Shown here one piece after another: positions 9,461 through 18,281 of a stretch of 48,352 nt of DNA. The notes beneath the pieces are model-generated. The model did not search any database, was not told the origin of the DNA, and saw only the letters and a list, made by a program, of their open reading frames with translations. The position numbers were made by a program, and so were the translations under genes. Source of the DNA: Hyphomicrobiales bacterium (GTDB lineage: Bacteria > Pseudomonadota > Alphaproteobacteria > Rhizobiales > CAJQND01); NCBI GenBank assembly GCA_028285595.1, contig JANQOW010000077.1, positions 1 to 48,352 of the forward strand. Reading direction: 5' to 3'. Position 1 is the first letter of the stretch, and every line of letters starts with the position of its first letter.

Positions 9461-10723
9461 CTATTCTGCCGCTTGGGCCATGCCGGCCACGTGGTTGCAG
9501 CCGATGGAGAAGGCATCAAAGTTGCGCAAATTCTCCGGCAGGCCCACAAGCTTGCGGTTGGCGATGATGGGGATGGTTTGCTCCGTGATGCCGCCGTGGG
9601 AGCGCAACGGCTCGTTGAGGCCCGACAGATCATGCTTGGCCGCCGTGGTGCCCAGAACCTTGGTGTCGCGCGAGACGATAATGAGATCGCCCATGCGGTC
9701 TTCCGGCAGCTCATAGTGCGCGCAGCCTTCCGCCTTGGTGTGGGAGGCATGGATGCCTTCAAGCGTCCCGATGCGCTCTGCCAGCTCGCCGGCTTTGGAC
9801 GCATCGTTCAGATAGACGGTGGCAAACGAGCCCAGCGCCCCGTGATGCACCACATAGGGGTCGGTGATCGGCAGGATGACCGTGCTTTCGCCCTCGCCCA
9901 GCCACTCATCCAGCACGTCCTGCAGGTAGAGCACGTCCGGCGTTCCATCGGCCAGATGCTTGTCCTTCATGCCGTGGTCGGCGGTGAGCACGATGATGGC
10001 ACCGGCCTCATCCAGCGCGCCCAGATAGCCGTCCATCATGGTGTAGAAGGCATTGGCCCCGTCCGACCCCGGCGCATATTTGTGCTGCACATAGTCGGTG
10101 GTGGAGAGATACATCAGGTCCGGCCGGTGCGACGCCAGCAGCTTGACCCCGGCGGCGAAGACGAATTCGGAGAGTTCAGCCGAATAAACCTCCGGCACAC
10201 CCATGCCCACCATCTCGCAGACATTCTCAATGCCATGGGTGTCGAGCGCACACTGATCGGCCTTTTCAGAGGAGAACGAGACCGCCCCGTCTTCGCCGAA
10301 GCTCAAGCCGTTGCCGAGCAACAGGCGCAGCTTGTCTTTGGCGGTGACCACCACAACCTTGGCCCCTGCCTTCTGGAAGCCCTCAAAGATGGTGGGCGCG
10401 CGCAGGAACTTCGGGTCATTCATCATCACCTCTTGGCCCGTATCCGGGTCAATCAGGTAGTTGCCGCAAATACCGTGCACGGCCGGCGGGCGTCCGGTGA
10501 CGATGGAGAGGTTGTTGGGGTTGGTGAAGCTCGGCACCACGGAGGCGCCCAGCAGGTTCTCGCCCTTGCCCAAAATGCGCTCCAGGTTCGGCATCAGCCC
10601 CTGAGCCACCGCCACATCCATATATTCCGGCTCGCTGCCATCGCAGCAGATCACCACCAAAGGGGCGGCGGGCCAGTTATAGTCCCGGCCATTTACGCTA
10701 ACAGGGGATTTGGATCCGCTCAT
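9461..10723 (-). CDS. phnA: Phosphonoacetate hydrolase
   Basis: PhnA splits the C-P bond of phosphonoacetate, giving acetate and phosphate. It belongs to the alkaline phosphatase superfamily and uses two metal ions, usually zinc. The 420-residue product shows the expected ligands: Asp28 in CCDGSEPEY, nucleophile Thr67 in VPSFTNPNN, Asp and His in STTDYVQHKY, Asp-His in LTADHGMKD, and a late His in RSHGGITEQT. The start MSGSKSPVSV at 10723 is preferred to the longer frame, which would overlap the phnW stop. The gap after phnW is then 29 bp. This is the unrelated-to-C-P-lyase PhnA, not the zinc-ribbon protein of the same name. Confidence 0.94.
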   Translation of the reverse strand: MSGSKSPVSVNGRDYNWPAAPLVVICCDGSEPEYMDVAVAQGLMPNLERILGKGENLLGASVVPSFTNPNNLSIVTGRPPAVHGICGNYLIDPDTGQEVMMNDPKFLRAPTIFEGFQKAGAKVVVVTAKDKLRLLLGNGLSFGEDGAVSFSSEKADQCALDTHGIENVCEMVGMGVPEVYSAELSEFVFAAGVKLLASHRPDLMYLSTTDYVQHKYAPGSDGANAFYTMMDGYLGALDEAGAIIVLTADHGMKDKHLADGTPDVLYLQDVLDEWLGEGESTVILPITDPYVVHHGALGSFATVYLNDASKAGELAERIGTLEGIHASHTKAEGCAHYELPEDRMGDLIIVSRDTKVLGTTAAKHDLSGLNEPLRSHGGITEQTIPIIANRKLVGLPENLRNFDAFSIGCNHVAGMAQAAE

Positions 10724-10752
10724 CTGACTTCTTAACGTCCTTATTTGTTCAG

Positions 10753-11904
10753 TTATGCCGCGGCTGCGGGCGCGCAATTGTCAACGCCCATTTCAGCCAA
10801 TGTGTCTTTGATGGCCTCAAGGGCACCGTGCATCTCTTTAGCACCAAGCCGGCCAATGCAGCCAATGCGGAATGTCTCCGCAACGGTGAGTTTGCCCGGA
10901 TAGATCACATAGCCCTTCTCTTTCAGCCGGTCGTAAAACAGGGTGAAGTCGAAGCGCGGATGGGAGGGCATCAGGAAGGTGACAATGATCGGTGCCTGAA
11001 GCTCGGCCGGCAGCAGAGCTTCAAAGCCGAGATCAGCCATGCCGTCCAGCAGGATCTTGCAGTTTTCCCTGTAGCGCGCGCCGCGGCCGGCCACCCCGCC
11101 CTCGTCCTCAAACTCGTTCAGAGCCTGGTCGAACGCGGCAATCACCTGCACCGGCGGCGTGAAGCGCCACTGGGCATTCTTTTCCATCGCCACCCACTGG
11201 TCGTAAAGATCAAGGCTGAGCGAGGGGCAGTTGCCGGCGCACGCCTCCAGCGTGTCCTTGCGCACAATGCAAAAGCCCATGCCCGGCGTGCCTTCAATAC
11301 ACTTGTTGGACGATGCGGCCACCGCATCGAACGTCACATCGCTCGCCTCCAGAGGCACAGCGCCAAAGGCGCTCATGGCATCAATCAGCAGCTTGCGGCC
11401 CTGGCGCGCGGTTGCGGCGGAGATCTCTTTAAGGGGATTGAGAATGCCGGTGGTGGTTTCGCAGTGCACGGCGACCACATGGGTGATCGCGCTGTCCGCA
11501 CTCAAGGTCTCCTCCAGTTGACCCACGTTCACGGGCAGGTTCTCAGCGCATTGCTGAACCACCTTGGCGCGGCCGTGATAGTCGAGGATCTTGGCGATGC
11601 GCTCGCCATAAGCGCCGTTCACCAGAACCAGCACCTTGCCGTCCTTCGGCACCAGGGTGCCCAGCATGGCCTCCACTGCAAATGTGCCTGAGCCCTGCAT
11701 GGGCACGCAGACATAATCGTCTCCGCCGTTCACCAGCCCGGCCAGCCTCTCGCGCATGCGCGTGTTGATGGCGATGAAGTTGTGATCGCGCGAGCCAAAA
11801 TCATGCTGCATGGCCGCCTTTACGGTGGGCGACGTGGTGAGCGGCCCGGGCGTCAAAAGCCAGGGATCGCCCGTGGGCGAAAGAGAGGGGGTGTCGGTCA
11901 TCAT
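10753..11904 (-). CDS. phnW: 2-aminoethylphosphonate--pyruvate transaminase
   Basis: PhnW transfers the amino group of 2-aminoethylphosphonate to pyruvate, giving phosphonoacetaldehyde and alanine. This fold-type I PLP enzyme (383 residues from the chosen start) opens with the family signature LLTPGPLTTS. The PLP-binding Lys is in SSNKCIEGTPG (about residue 201), with the preceding Asp in LLIDAMSAFG. The frame also allows a start at 11937, but no spaced ribosome binding site serves it, while GGGA lies just before the double ATG at 11904/11901. It is first in the phnW-phnA-phnY operon and divergent from a LysR gene, which probably controls it. No AEP transporter is in the window. Confidence 0.95.
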   Translation of the reverse strand: MMTDTPSLSPTGDPWLLTPGPLTTSPTVKAAMQHDFGSRDHNFIAINTRMRERLAGLVNGGDDYVCVPMQGSGTFAVEAMLGTLVPKDGKVLVLVNGAYGERIAKILDYHGRAKVVQQCAENLPVNVGQLEETLSADSAITHVVAVHCETTTGILNPLKEISAATARQGRKLLIDAMSAFGAVPLEASDVTFDAVAASSNKCIEGTPGMGFCIVRKDTLEACAGNCPSLSLDLYDQWVAMEKNAQWRFTPPVQVIAAFDQALNEFEDEGGVAGRGARYRENCKILLDGMADLGFEALLPAELQAPIIVTFLMPSHPRFDFTLFYDRLKEKGYVIYPGKLTVAETFRIGCIGRLGAKEMHGALEAIKDTLAEMGVDNCAPAAAA

Positions 11905-11989
11905 CGTTCCCAGTTCACTGTTCGGCACGTCTTGCATCTTCTAAGCTCTGTGATACTCATAGGTCCAATACATAAATCCTACTCTTGAT

Positions 11990-12004
11990 ATAGGTCAAAC
12001 CTAT
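11990..12004. promoter_or_regulatory. Inverted repeat, candidate LysR operator
   Basis: ATAGGTCAAACCTAT is a perfect 6-3-6 palindrome overlapping the ATG of the LysR gene. The half-site ATAGGTC occurs again at 11959-11965, 31 bp upstream, which is three helical turns and so on the same face. Two such sites between a LysR gene and its divergent target are typical of autorepression plus activation. The binding itself is inferred. Confidence 0.6.
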
Positions 12005-12872
12005 GAATCACTCCCAGCTCCGCGCCTTCCATGCTGTGGCCAGTGAAGGCAGCTTCACCCGGGCGGCCAACGTGCTGAGGGTCTCTCAACCCACCCTGTC
12101 GGCCCATGTGCGCCAATTGGAGGAAGGCTATGGGGTGGAGCTGTTCGAGCGCCGCGGGCGGTCTGTGCAGTTGACCGAGTTTGGCACGTCGTTGAAGGAG
12201 ATCACCACGCGCTATTTCAGCATGGAGACGGAGATTGAGACCTTGCTGTCGCGGGCCAAGGATCTTCTCCGCGGGCATCTGGCGATTGCCGCGGACAGTC
12301 CGTTCTACATGCTGCCGGTGCTCTCCACCTTTTCGCGGCGCTATCCGGCGGTACGCCAGAGCTTCTCGTTCGGCAATACCGAGCATGTCTTGTCGGCGCT
12401 GTTGAAAGGGGAGTGCGATGTGGCCTTCCTCCCGGAGTTGCAGAGCGACGGGCGCCTGCACGCCCTGCCCTTTTTTCGTGACAGACTGGTGACGGTTGTG
12501 GCCACCACCCACCCGTGGGCCCAACAGCGCCGCATTCAGATTTCAGATCTTCAGGGCGAGACGGTGCTGCTCCGAGAGCGCGGCTCGCAGACCCTGGCGG
12601 TTCTGGAGCGGGCGTTGAAGGCGGCTGGCCTTCGCCTGAAACAGACCATTCAGCTTGGCAGCCGCGAGGCCGTGCGCGAGGCCGCGGCGAACGGTCTGGG
12701 TGTGGGCATCATCAACGAAGGGGAGATCGGCCAGGACGAGAGGCTGCACACCCTGGCCATCGGCAAGGCGGATGTGAACCTGACGGAATATGTGGCCTGC
12801 CTGGAGGCAAGAAAGGCGAGCCCGGAGATCGCGGCGCTGTTTGAGATCGCCGCGCAGGGGCGAAGCCTCTGA
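12003..12872 (+). CDS. LysR-family regulator of the phn operon
   Basis: This 289-residue protein has the winged helix-turn-helix of the LysR family at residues 2-62 (RAFHAVASEGSFTRAANVLRV and the VSQPTLSAHVRQLE recognition helix), followed by the periplasmic-binding-like effector domain. It is transcribed away from phnW with about 98 bp between. By family precedent it represses itself and activates the divergent operon when the inducer, probably 2-aminoethylphosphonate, is bound. The ATG at 12003 lies inside a 15-bp palindrome, which would block its own expression directly. LysR regulators of phosphonate genes are known in other proteobacteria. The effector is not shown by sequence. Confidence 0.88.
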   Translation: MNHSQLRAFHAVASEGSFTRAANVLRVSQPTLSAHVRQLEEGYGVELFERRGRSVQLTEFGTSLKEITTRYFSMETEIETLLSRAKDLLRGHLAIAADSPFYMLPVLSTFSRRYPAVRQSFSFGNTEHVLSALLKGECDVAFLPELQSDGRLHALPFFRDRLVTVVATTHPWAQQRRIQISDLQGETVLLRERGSQTLAVLERALKAAGLRLKQTIQLGSREAVREAAANGLGVGIINEGEIGQDERLHTLAIGKADVNLTEYVACLEARKASPEIAALFEIAAQGRSL

Positions 12873-12916
12873 AGCCTGATGCCCCCGGATGCCCGCTCCG
12901 GCAACCTGTCCGCGCT

Positions 12917-13411
12917 TCAACGGTTGGTCTTCAGTTCTTTTCGAATGTACTTCACCGCTGAGCGGTAGTGGCTGGCGCCCGCAGCTTCCGCCCAGCGTCC
13001 GGGCGTCCAGGCGTTCTTGGCCCCTTTCATGGGGCCGCCATAGAGTTGGTCATCAGAGCAGTTCTCGATGAACTCCATCAACGCTTCGTTTCTCGTGTGC
13101 AGCAGAGCCACGGCCTCGGGCCACCCGAGAGAGGATTGCCGCTCTCTCAGATCCGCATTGTACCGCTTCAGATCGTTCCACTTGTAGCCCTCCGCTGGAA
13201 AATACACAGGGAGCCCCGCGAGCCCATCGGCATACCAGCCCAGGAACAGCTCAATCCAGTGCGCGCGATGGGCAACCACATCCTTGATGGACGTGTCCTC
13301 CTCACGTTTGCGCAGGGCGGTGTCCGCATCGATTGTCTCGATCAAGGCACTGAGCTTTGCAAACTCCTTTTCCGTAACGGCAAGAAGATCTGGTTTGGTT
13401 TGTGCGGCCAT
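12917..13411 (-). CDS. ClbS/DfsB-family four-helix protein
   Basis: This 164-residue protein matches the ClbS/DfsB family. It has an early KREEDTSIKDVVAHRAHWIELFLGWY stretch (here spanning about residues 35-60), a central NDLKRYN motif and a C-terminal SHYRSAVKYIRK helix. ClbS protects colibactin producers by hydrolysing the cyclopropane warhead, while most homologues are unassigned relatives of the DinB-like four-helix bundles. Nothing nearby suggests a genotoxin pathway, so the role here is unknown. It converges with the LysR gene and has the serine hydrolase upstream on the same strand, 62 bp away. Confidence 0.85.
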   Translation of the reverse strand: MAAQTKPDLLAVTEKEFAKLSALIETIDADTALRKREEDTSIKDVVAHRAHWIELFLGWYADGLAGLPVYFPAEGYKWNDLKRYNADLRERQSSLGWPEAVALLHTRNEALMEFIENCSDDQLYGGPMKGAKNAWTPGRWAEAAGASHYRSAVKYIRKELKTNR

Positions 13412-13473
13412 CGCGGCAAGCTCCTCCTGAAGAGCAACGAAGCAAATCTTCCGCCCTCATCCATTGATGTGCA

Positions 13474-14682
13474 TCAAGGGGCGATCGGCCGGCCTGCATC
13501 CCGGGCGATCGCCCGAAAGACGGCAACCGTCTCATGATCGCGGTCATCGAAGTCTTCATCGGCGCTCATCTTGACAATGACAACACCGCGGGCGCGGTCG
13601 ACGTAGATGTACTGGCCCCAGATGCCGATGCCGAGAAACTCGTCCTGCGGTTCCTCCGGCACCCACCAATGATAGCCGTAGCCAAAGGTCCACGATGAAG
13701 CCGGGTTATCTCCGGGCTCCAGCCGGGGGGCGCTCGGACGGGTCGAGACCCGGGCCCACGCGCGCGGCACAATCTGGACACCATCGCGCGCACCCTCGTG
13801 CAGGAAAAGCCGGCCGAAGCGCGCGTAGTCTCGCAACGTGGCGTTCAAACAGCAGAACGCCAGGACGGGTCCTGCCCGTCCGGTGTTCCAGTAGGCTGAC
13901 GCCTCCGCGCCCATGGGGCCCCAAAGCCGGGTGGAAAGATAAACCTCGTTCGGAACGCCGGTTGCCGCTTCCAGCATGAGACCGAGGGCGATCGTATCTG
14001 AGCTGACGTAATTGTTGTACTGGCCCGGCGGGCGCGCCCGCTTCAGGGCCGACACTGTGGCCACCATCGGCTGACCTGCGGCAAGCGTGAAGAAGAGCCG
14101 GTTCACGTCCGACAGCAGACTGTCATAGTCTTCATCGAACGCTATTCCAGACGACATGGTCAGCGCCTGTTCGATGGTCACGCCGTCATAACCCGAGCCG
14201 GCGAGTTCGGGAACGTAACGCGTGATCAGGTCGTCCACCCCCTTGATGTGACCTTCCTGGATGGCAATTCCGATCAACGCCGACAGCACTGACTTGGCGA
14301 GCGACCAGGACGTGAAGCGGGACGTTTCGTTGGCGCCCAGCCTGTAGTCTTCATGGACAATGGTGCCATCAGCGTAGACCAGGAGCCCGGTCGTCATGGT
14401 CTTGCGCAAGAAGGTGTCCAGCGAGCGCTCCGCCCCGGCGTAGCGGTAGGTTTGCGGAAGCGGGCGCGGCGCGGATGCGAACGCCCAGACCTTGCCCCCG
14501 GCCACCACGTCACGCGCCGGAAAGACGCGGTTCATGGAGCGGAAGTTCTCAACCCGGTTCTCCTCGGCGAACAGCGTAATGCCGGGCCAGTATGGAGAGC
14601 TGCGCAACCACGTATATCCGCCCGCTCCAGCAAGTAGCACGAGTGCGATCAGGCCAACGGCGAGCTTTCCCACGAAACCCAT
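13474..14682 (-). CDS. Membrane-anchored serine hydrolase, class C beta-lactamase fold
   Basis: This 402-residue protein has an N-terminal membrane anchor or signal (residues 5-25, GKLAVGLIALVLLAGAGGY) and then a beta-lactamase/transpeptidase-like domain on the outer side. The catalytic SxxK is Ser127-Leu-Ala-Lys130. YNN and YVSSD near residues 225-230 are candidates for the YxN-type motif. Proteins of this group are usually esterases or peptidases rather than true antibiotic-degrading enzymes. The start at 14682 gives the anchor at once, and the longer frame to 14769 would overlap the divergent regulator. The LytTR gene starts 33-81 bp away on the other strand, which suggests that regulator controls this gene. 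Confidence 0.85.
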   Translation of the reverse strand: MGFVGKLAVGLIALVLLAGAGGYTWLRSSPYWPGITLFAEENRVENFRSMNRVFPARDVVAGGKVWAFASAPRPLPQTYRYAGAERSLDTFLRKTMTTGLLVYADGTIVHEDYRLGANETSRFTSWSLAKSVLSALIGIAIQEGHIKGVDDLITRYVPELAGSGYDGVTIEQALTMSSGIAFDEDYDSLLSDVNRLFFTLAAGQPMVATVSALKRARPPGQYNNYVSSDTIALGLMLEAATGVPNEVYLSTRLWGPMGAEASAYWNTGRAGPVLAFCCLNATLRDYARFGRLFLHEGARDGVQIVPRAWARVSTRPSAPRLEPGDNPASSWTFGYGYHWWVPEEPQDEFLGIGIWGQYIYVDRARGVVIVKMSADEDFDDRDHETVAVFRAIARDAGRPIAP

Positions 14683-14763
14683 GGCGATATCCTTTGTTGA
14701 AGGAGACGGGGCCGGTTGATAGCCTGGGCTTGCGAGATCAAGAAGGCTCTTGGCGCCAACGAC

Positions 14764-15558
14764 ATGCACAAATTCGCGAACGACACGGTGCTCGGGGAAA
14801 CGCTTGCCGAAATGCGCTCTGTGGGGGGCAGTCCACGCTTCTGGGTGGGGCTGGTGGGGACGGCGATCATCCTTGGATTGACCGGTCCGTTCGGCACCTA
14901 CGGCGCCCTTCCGATGCCGCTTCGCGTGGCGTACTGGTTCGTGGTTGTCATCACCACCTTCTGGCTCGGCTATCTGGTCTCCATCGCCATCGCCACCGGG
15001 TTGGAAAACGCCGGCATGGGCGCGCTGATGAGCGCGGGGCTGGGGTCGTTGAGCGCCGCAGTCCCTCTAACGGCCTGGCTTGCGGGGCTCCATGTGCTGT
15101 TCTTCGGGGCAACGTTTTGGGACGAGGCCCTGCGGCTCCTGCCCTATGTGGCCATCATTTCAGGTGTTGCATGTTTGGTGGCAGAGACGCTCTCAGGCGC
15201 AAGGGCCATTCACCCTGGCCCAACCGCGCCCTCAACGGCGCCTGCGTGGCTGGATCAGCTCCCCCACAAGCTGGGGCGCGACCTGGTTTTGCTGCAGGCG
15301 CAGGATCACTACATCCGGGTGAAAACGACGCTCGGGGAAACGTTGATACGCGGCAGACTGGAAGACGCAGCACAAGACCTGGGCGACCATGGCATTCGGG
15401 TCCATCGCTCCTGGTGGGCGGCACGCGCGGCAATCTCATCTTATCGGTATAAGAACGGAGCTCCGGTGGTGATCCTGAAGAACGGGAGCATGCTCCCGGT
15501 CGGCCGCACCTATCGCAGGTCGGTGCGCGAGGCACTTTCGGTGTGGGCCGGCGGTTGA
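14764..15558 (+). CDS. Membrane-bound LytTR-domain regulator
   Basis: The N-terminal half has four hydrophobic segments (about residues 25-45, 53-75, 80-110 and 120-145). The C-terminal half is a LytTR DNA-binding domain (about 165-264, with LQAQDHYIRVKTTLGETLIRG and VHRSWWAARAAI). It has no receiver domain, so the membrane part should be the sensor. This architecture is known from LytTR regulatory systems. The ATG at 14764 has no clear ribosome binding site. A TTG at 14716 in the same frame has AGGAG ten bases upstream, so the protein may carry 16 more residues. The gene is divergent from the serine hydrolase, its likely target. The signal is unknown. Confidence 0.85.
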   Translation: MHKFANDTVLGETLAEMRSVGGSPRFWVGLVGTAIILGLTGPFGTYGALPMPLRVAYWFVVVITTFWLGYLVSIAIATGLENAGMGALMSAGLGSLSAAVPLTAWLAGLHVLFFGATFWDEALRLLPYVAIISGVACLVAETLSGARAIHPGPTAPSTAPAWLDQLPHKLGRDLVLLQAQDHYIRVKTTLGETLIRGRLEDAAQDLGDHGIRVHRSWWAARAAISSYRYKNGAPVVILKNGSMLPVGRTYRRSVREALSVWAGG

Positions 15559-15624
15559 GCGGCGGGGCATGGCCAAAAACAGAGCAGTACTCATCGCGTG
15601 TTCGGAACCCGCAGTTTGACATTA

Positions 15625-15636
15625 TGTGTATACACA
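15625..15636. promoter_or_regulatory. 12-bp palindrome beside a -35-like box
   Basis: TGTGTATACACA is a perfect palindrome, 53 bp before the start at 15689. TTGACA at 15616-15621 is an ideal -35 box, and the palindrome lies within the spacer that would follow. The likely -10 near 15639 (TAGGCT) is weak, as expected for an activated or repressed promoter. The pattern resembles GntR- or TetR-type operators, but which protein binds is not known. Confidence 0.5.
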
Positions 15637-15688
15637 AATAGGCTGCCGTGTAGATCGGAAGCCGGGGCCATCATTAGAGGATTGAACT

Positions 15689-16345
15689 ATGGCCCTATTA
15701 TTGTCCAGTTGCCGGAAATCGCTATTGATTTCAGCATTTTGTTTGCTTGCAACATTCGGTTTTACTGTAAGCAGTTCGGCTTCAACGCTGCTGGCGTCTT
15801 TTGAGCAGGGCCCGGCACAGACGAGCTACCCAAACACAGATGCGTTCACGACCTCGGTTGAATTCCAAATCGGGTATGCGGGCACTGTCGCCAACACGTT
15901 TGATGGGCCGATTTTCGCCTCTGGAACCGTCGACTTTTTCGGTCAGTCGCCCACAACGCTTGGCGCGGGATTTTCTGATCTGCAGCTTGGAATCGTCGAT
16001 GGGATGGATGATGAGATCTTAATCAAGCAGATCATCACATCGTCAACGTCTGGACCCTTTGAGAGCAATCAGACCATCACGGAAAGCCTCTGGATTTCCG
16101 GCGGCAACACCGGCCTTCCGGGACCGGACCTGACCGGGTTTCTGCTCTCCGATTTGGTCCTCACCGTCCAGAACTTCAGCGTAAGACAATTTGGAACCAG
16201 CACAGCTGTTCAGTATGGTTTTAAATGGGAGCTGTTCGGTGACCAGCAAGTCACGGCCGTGCCGCTCCCCATGGCCCTCCCGTTGTTCCTCAGTGGATTG
16301 GGTCTGATGGGATGTTTCGGATGGCGGCGCAAGAAGGCTCTCTGA
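15689..16345 (+). CDS. VPLPA-CTERM surface protein, unknown function
   Basis: This 218-residue exported protein has a signal peptide at residues 1-32 (hydrophobic LLISAFCLLATFGFTV, cut near SSAS). Its C-terminus has the sorting tail VPLPMALPLFLSGLGLMG followed by GWRRKKAL: a VPLP motif, a membrane span and a basic end, as in PEP-CTERM/VPLPA-CTERM proteins handled by an exosortase. The middle is beta-rich and unlike any family I know. AGAGGA about eight bases upstream supports the start. It stands alone, with a palindrome in its promoter. No exosortase gene is in the window. Its likely place is the outer surface or the extracellular matrix. Confidence 0.8.
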   Translation: MALLLSSCRKSLLISAFCLLATFGFTVSSSASTLLASFEQGPAQTSYPNTDAFTTSVEFQIGYAGTVANTFDGPIFASGTVDFFGQSPTTLGAGFSDLQLGIVDGMDDEILIKQIITSSTSGPFESNQTITESLWISGGNTGLPGPDLTGFLLSDLVLTVQNFSVRQFGTSTAVQYGFKWELFGDQQVTAVPLPMALPLFLSGLGLMGCFGWRRKKAL

Positions 16346-16490
16346 GCCGATGCCCGTCCCGTTGCTGATCTATGACGCTCCTTGCGCTTTTGCGTATCAC
16401 ACAGACAGATGAATTTGGCATCAAGTCCGATCCGAATGCGTTTATGAGTTCAGCTTACCCGATCAAGTATCAACAGCGATCATCGCCACG

Positions 16491-18281
16491 TTAGCCCCCC
16501 GCGCGCTCCAGTGCTTTTTGGCGTATCTCGTCCTGTCGCCGTATCCGCTTGACCGCTTCAAGCCCGCCGGTTGTTTGCGTATACAGGTCAAGATTTTCCG
16601 CTTCCTGTGTCTCTACAGGGGTGATGGCCTTATCGGTGTATTCAAGCCGCTTTGGGTCGGAGAGGACCCGCGTCTTGATGGCTTTGAGTTTCAGCATGGC
16701 CCTTAGAAATCTGGTCCCTTTTGCGACCGTTTCCGCAACGTACTTCGCATAGAACACAAGCGGGTTTTCCAGGGGCATCCCCGTGCGCCGGTCCGTGCGG
16801 TACTTGCGCCGAAGGAGGCCGCCCTCCAATGGATGGACATCTTCAATCTCGTAGACCAGCTTGATCTCACTGGCCATGTTCAAGGCGCGCTTGGGCTGAC
16901 CATTCGGCCGCGCGGCATGCCGCCGGGCAATGGTCTCCAGATGGTCAAATGTATAGAAGCTCGCCCACGCAAGCCGAAAGGCTTCTTCCCACTCTTGCGG
17001 GCTCATATTGGGATGTTCCACCAGAGGGAACTGCGTATTGTACTTGTTGAGATCCGGGTCCATCCAAGTGCCGGCAGCGGCCATCTTCTGATGATCTTCA
17101 GATCCGGGGAGCGGTGTCAGGATATGAAACTCAAGCATATCGATGGGAAGCTCCGACTTGACAATCTCCACGTCCCTTAAGATTGACTGCCTGGTGTCGT
17201 TGGCAAACCCCACAATGTATCCGGCGTAAATGAAGACGCCCCGAGTGTGCCACTCCTGAAGCATGGCGCGATACTCTGTGATCTTGTTCTGGCCTTTTTT
17301 CGCTTCCAGCAAATTGGCCGGATTGATGTTCTCAAGACCGACGAACACCTTGTTCACGCCAGCGCGAACGGCTTTCTCGATGAAGCCGGGTATCTTGTGG
17401 CATAAGGTGTCGACTTGAATCATCAGGTCAATGTGTATGCGCTCCTCCTCTCTTAGCCGGATCAGCCGGTCGAACAGCACGCTCCAGTCCTTGTTTCGCG
17501 CAAAGTTGTCGTCCGTGATGAAGAAGCGGTCTGTTCCAACCTCTACGTTTTGCCGCACAATTCGCTCCACGTCGTCGGGCGATCTGAAACGGCTCTTGCG
17601 GCCTTGCACGTTGATGATGGCGCAGAAGGAACACTGATAGGGACACCCGCGGCCCAAATCAAACGAGCTCAAACCACCAGAAGTTCGCGCCACTGCATCC
17701 CTTTGCAAGAACGGCACAGGTTGGTTTTCCAGTGTCGGAAGGTCGTTCATGTGATTGTAGAGCGGCTTTAGCTGGCCGTTCCAGGCATCGAGAAGGATCT
17801 CATCAAGCCTTTGCTCTTCCGCCTCTCCGGCGAAGATGCTGAGCCCGAGCTCTTGCGCCTCAACAATCTCCTCAGGCAACTCAGGCAGCATCGCGATGCA
17901 CCCTGAAACGTGGAAGCCGCCAACCACGACATGAACACCGTTAGACAGCAGCGGGCGGGCAAGATCTACGGATCTGGGAAACTGATTGGTCTGCACGCCG
18001 ACAAGGCCAACCACAACGACACATGACGGATCTTTTGCGTCTTTGATAATGTCCTCAATCGGTATTCTGATATTGACCTCGTCGTAGGCCGCGGTTTCGA
18101 TTTTCACATCCGGACCCAGCACCATTCGGCGCTCGCAATCCGTTGCAAGGCTTTGCATGACGGCCAAAGAGTTGGAGGGAATCAGAGACCTAAACCATTG
18201 AACGGGATACCCGTCACTGTCATACCGAGTTGGTTTGACCAGAACCAACTTGAGCTTCTTGCGCACTGCTGGCTCGCTCAT
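16491..18281 (-). CDS. B12-binding-type radical SAM enzyme, unknown substrate
   Basis: This 596-residue protein has three parts. Residues 10-165 look like the Rossmann-type B12-binding domain that precedes class B radical SAM enzymes, with VVVVGLVGVQTNQFP and VVVGGFHVSGC strands. Residues 205-430 form the radical SAM barrel, with the Fe-S cysteines Cys213, Cys217 and Cys220 in CPYQCSFC and the late substrate-side stretch ILTPLPGSEDH. The last 170 residues are helical, basic and unassigned. Relatives include methylases, BchE-type cyclases and hopanoid or lipid modifiers, so methylation or another radical C-C step is plausible. The gene is monocistronic between two CTERM genes. A 12-bp palindrome lies upstream at 18309. 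Confidence 0.82.
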   Translation of the reverse strand: MSEPAVRKKLKLVLVKPTRYDSDGYPVQWFRSLIPSNSLAVMQSLATDCERRMVLGPDVKIETAAYDEVNIRIPIEDIIKDAKDPSCVVVVGLVGVQTNQFPRSVDLARPLLSNGVHVVVGGFHVSGCIAMLPELPEEIVEAQELGLSIFAGEAEEQRLDEILLDAWNGQLKPLYNHMNDLPTLENQPVPFLQRDAVARTSGGLSSFDLGRGCPYQCSFCAIINVQGRKSRFRSPDDVERIVRQNVEVGTDRFFITDDNFARNKDWSVLFDRLIRLREEERIHIDLMIQVDTLCHKIPGFIEKAVRAGVNKVFVGLENINPANLLEAKKGQNKITEYRAMLQEWHTRGVFIYAGYIVGFANDTRQSILRDVEIVKSELPIDMLEFHILTPLPGSEDHQKMAAAGTWMDPDLNKYNTQFPLVEHPNMSPQEWEEAFRLAWASFYTFDHLETIARRHAARPNGQPKRALNMASEIKLVYEIEDVHPLEGGLLRRKYRTDRRTGMPLENPLVFYAKYVAETVAKGTRFLRAMLKLKAIKTRVLSDPKRLEYTDKAITPVETQEAENLDLYTQTTGGLEAVKRIRRQDEIRQKALERAGG

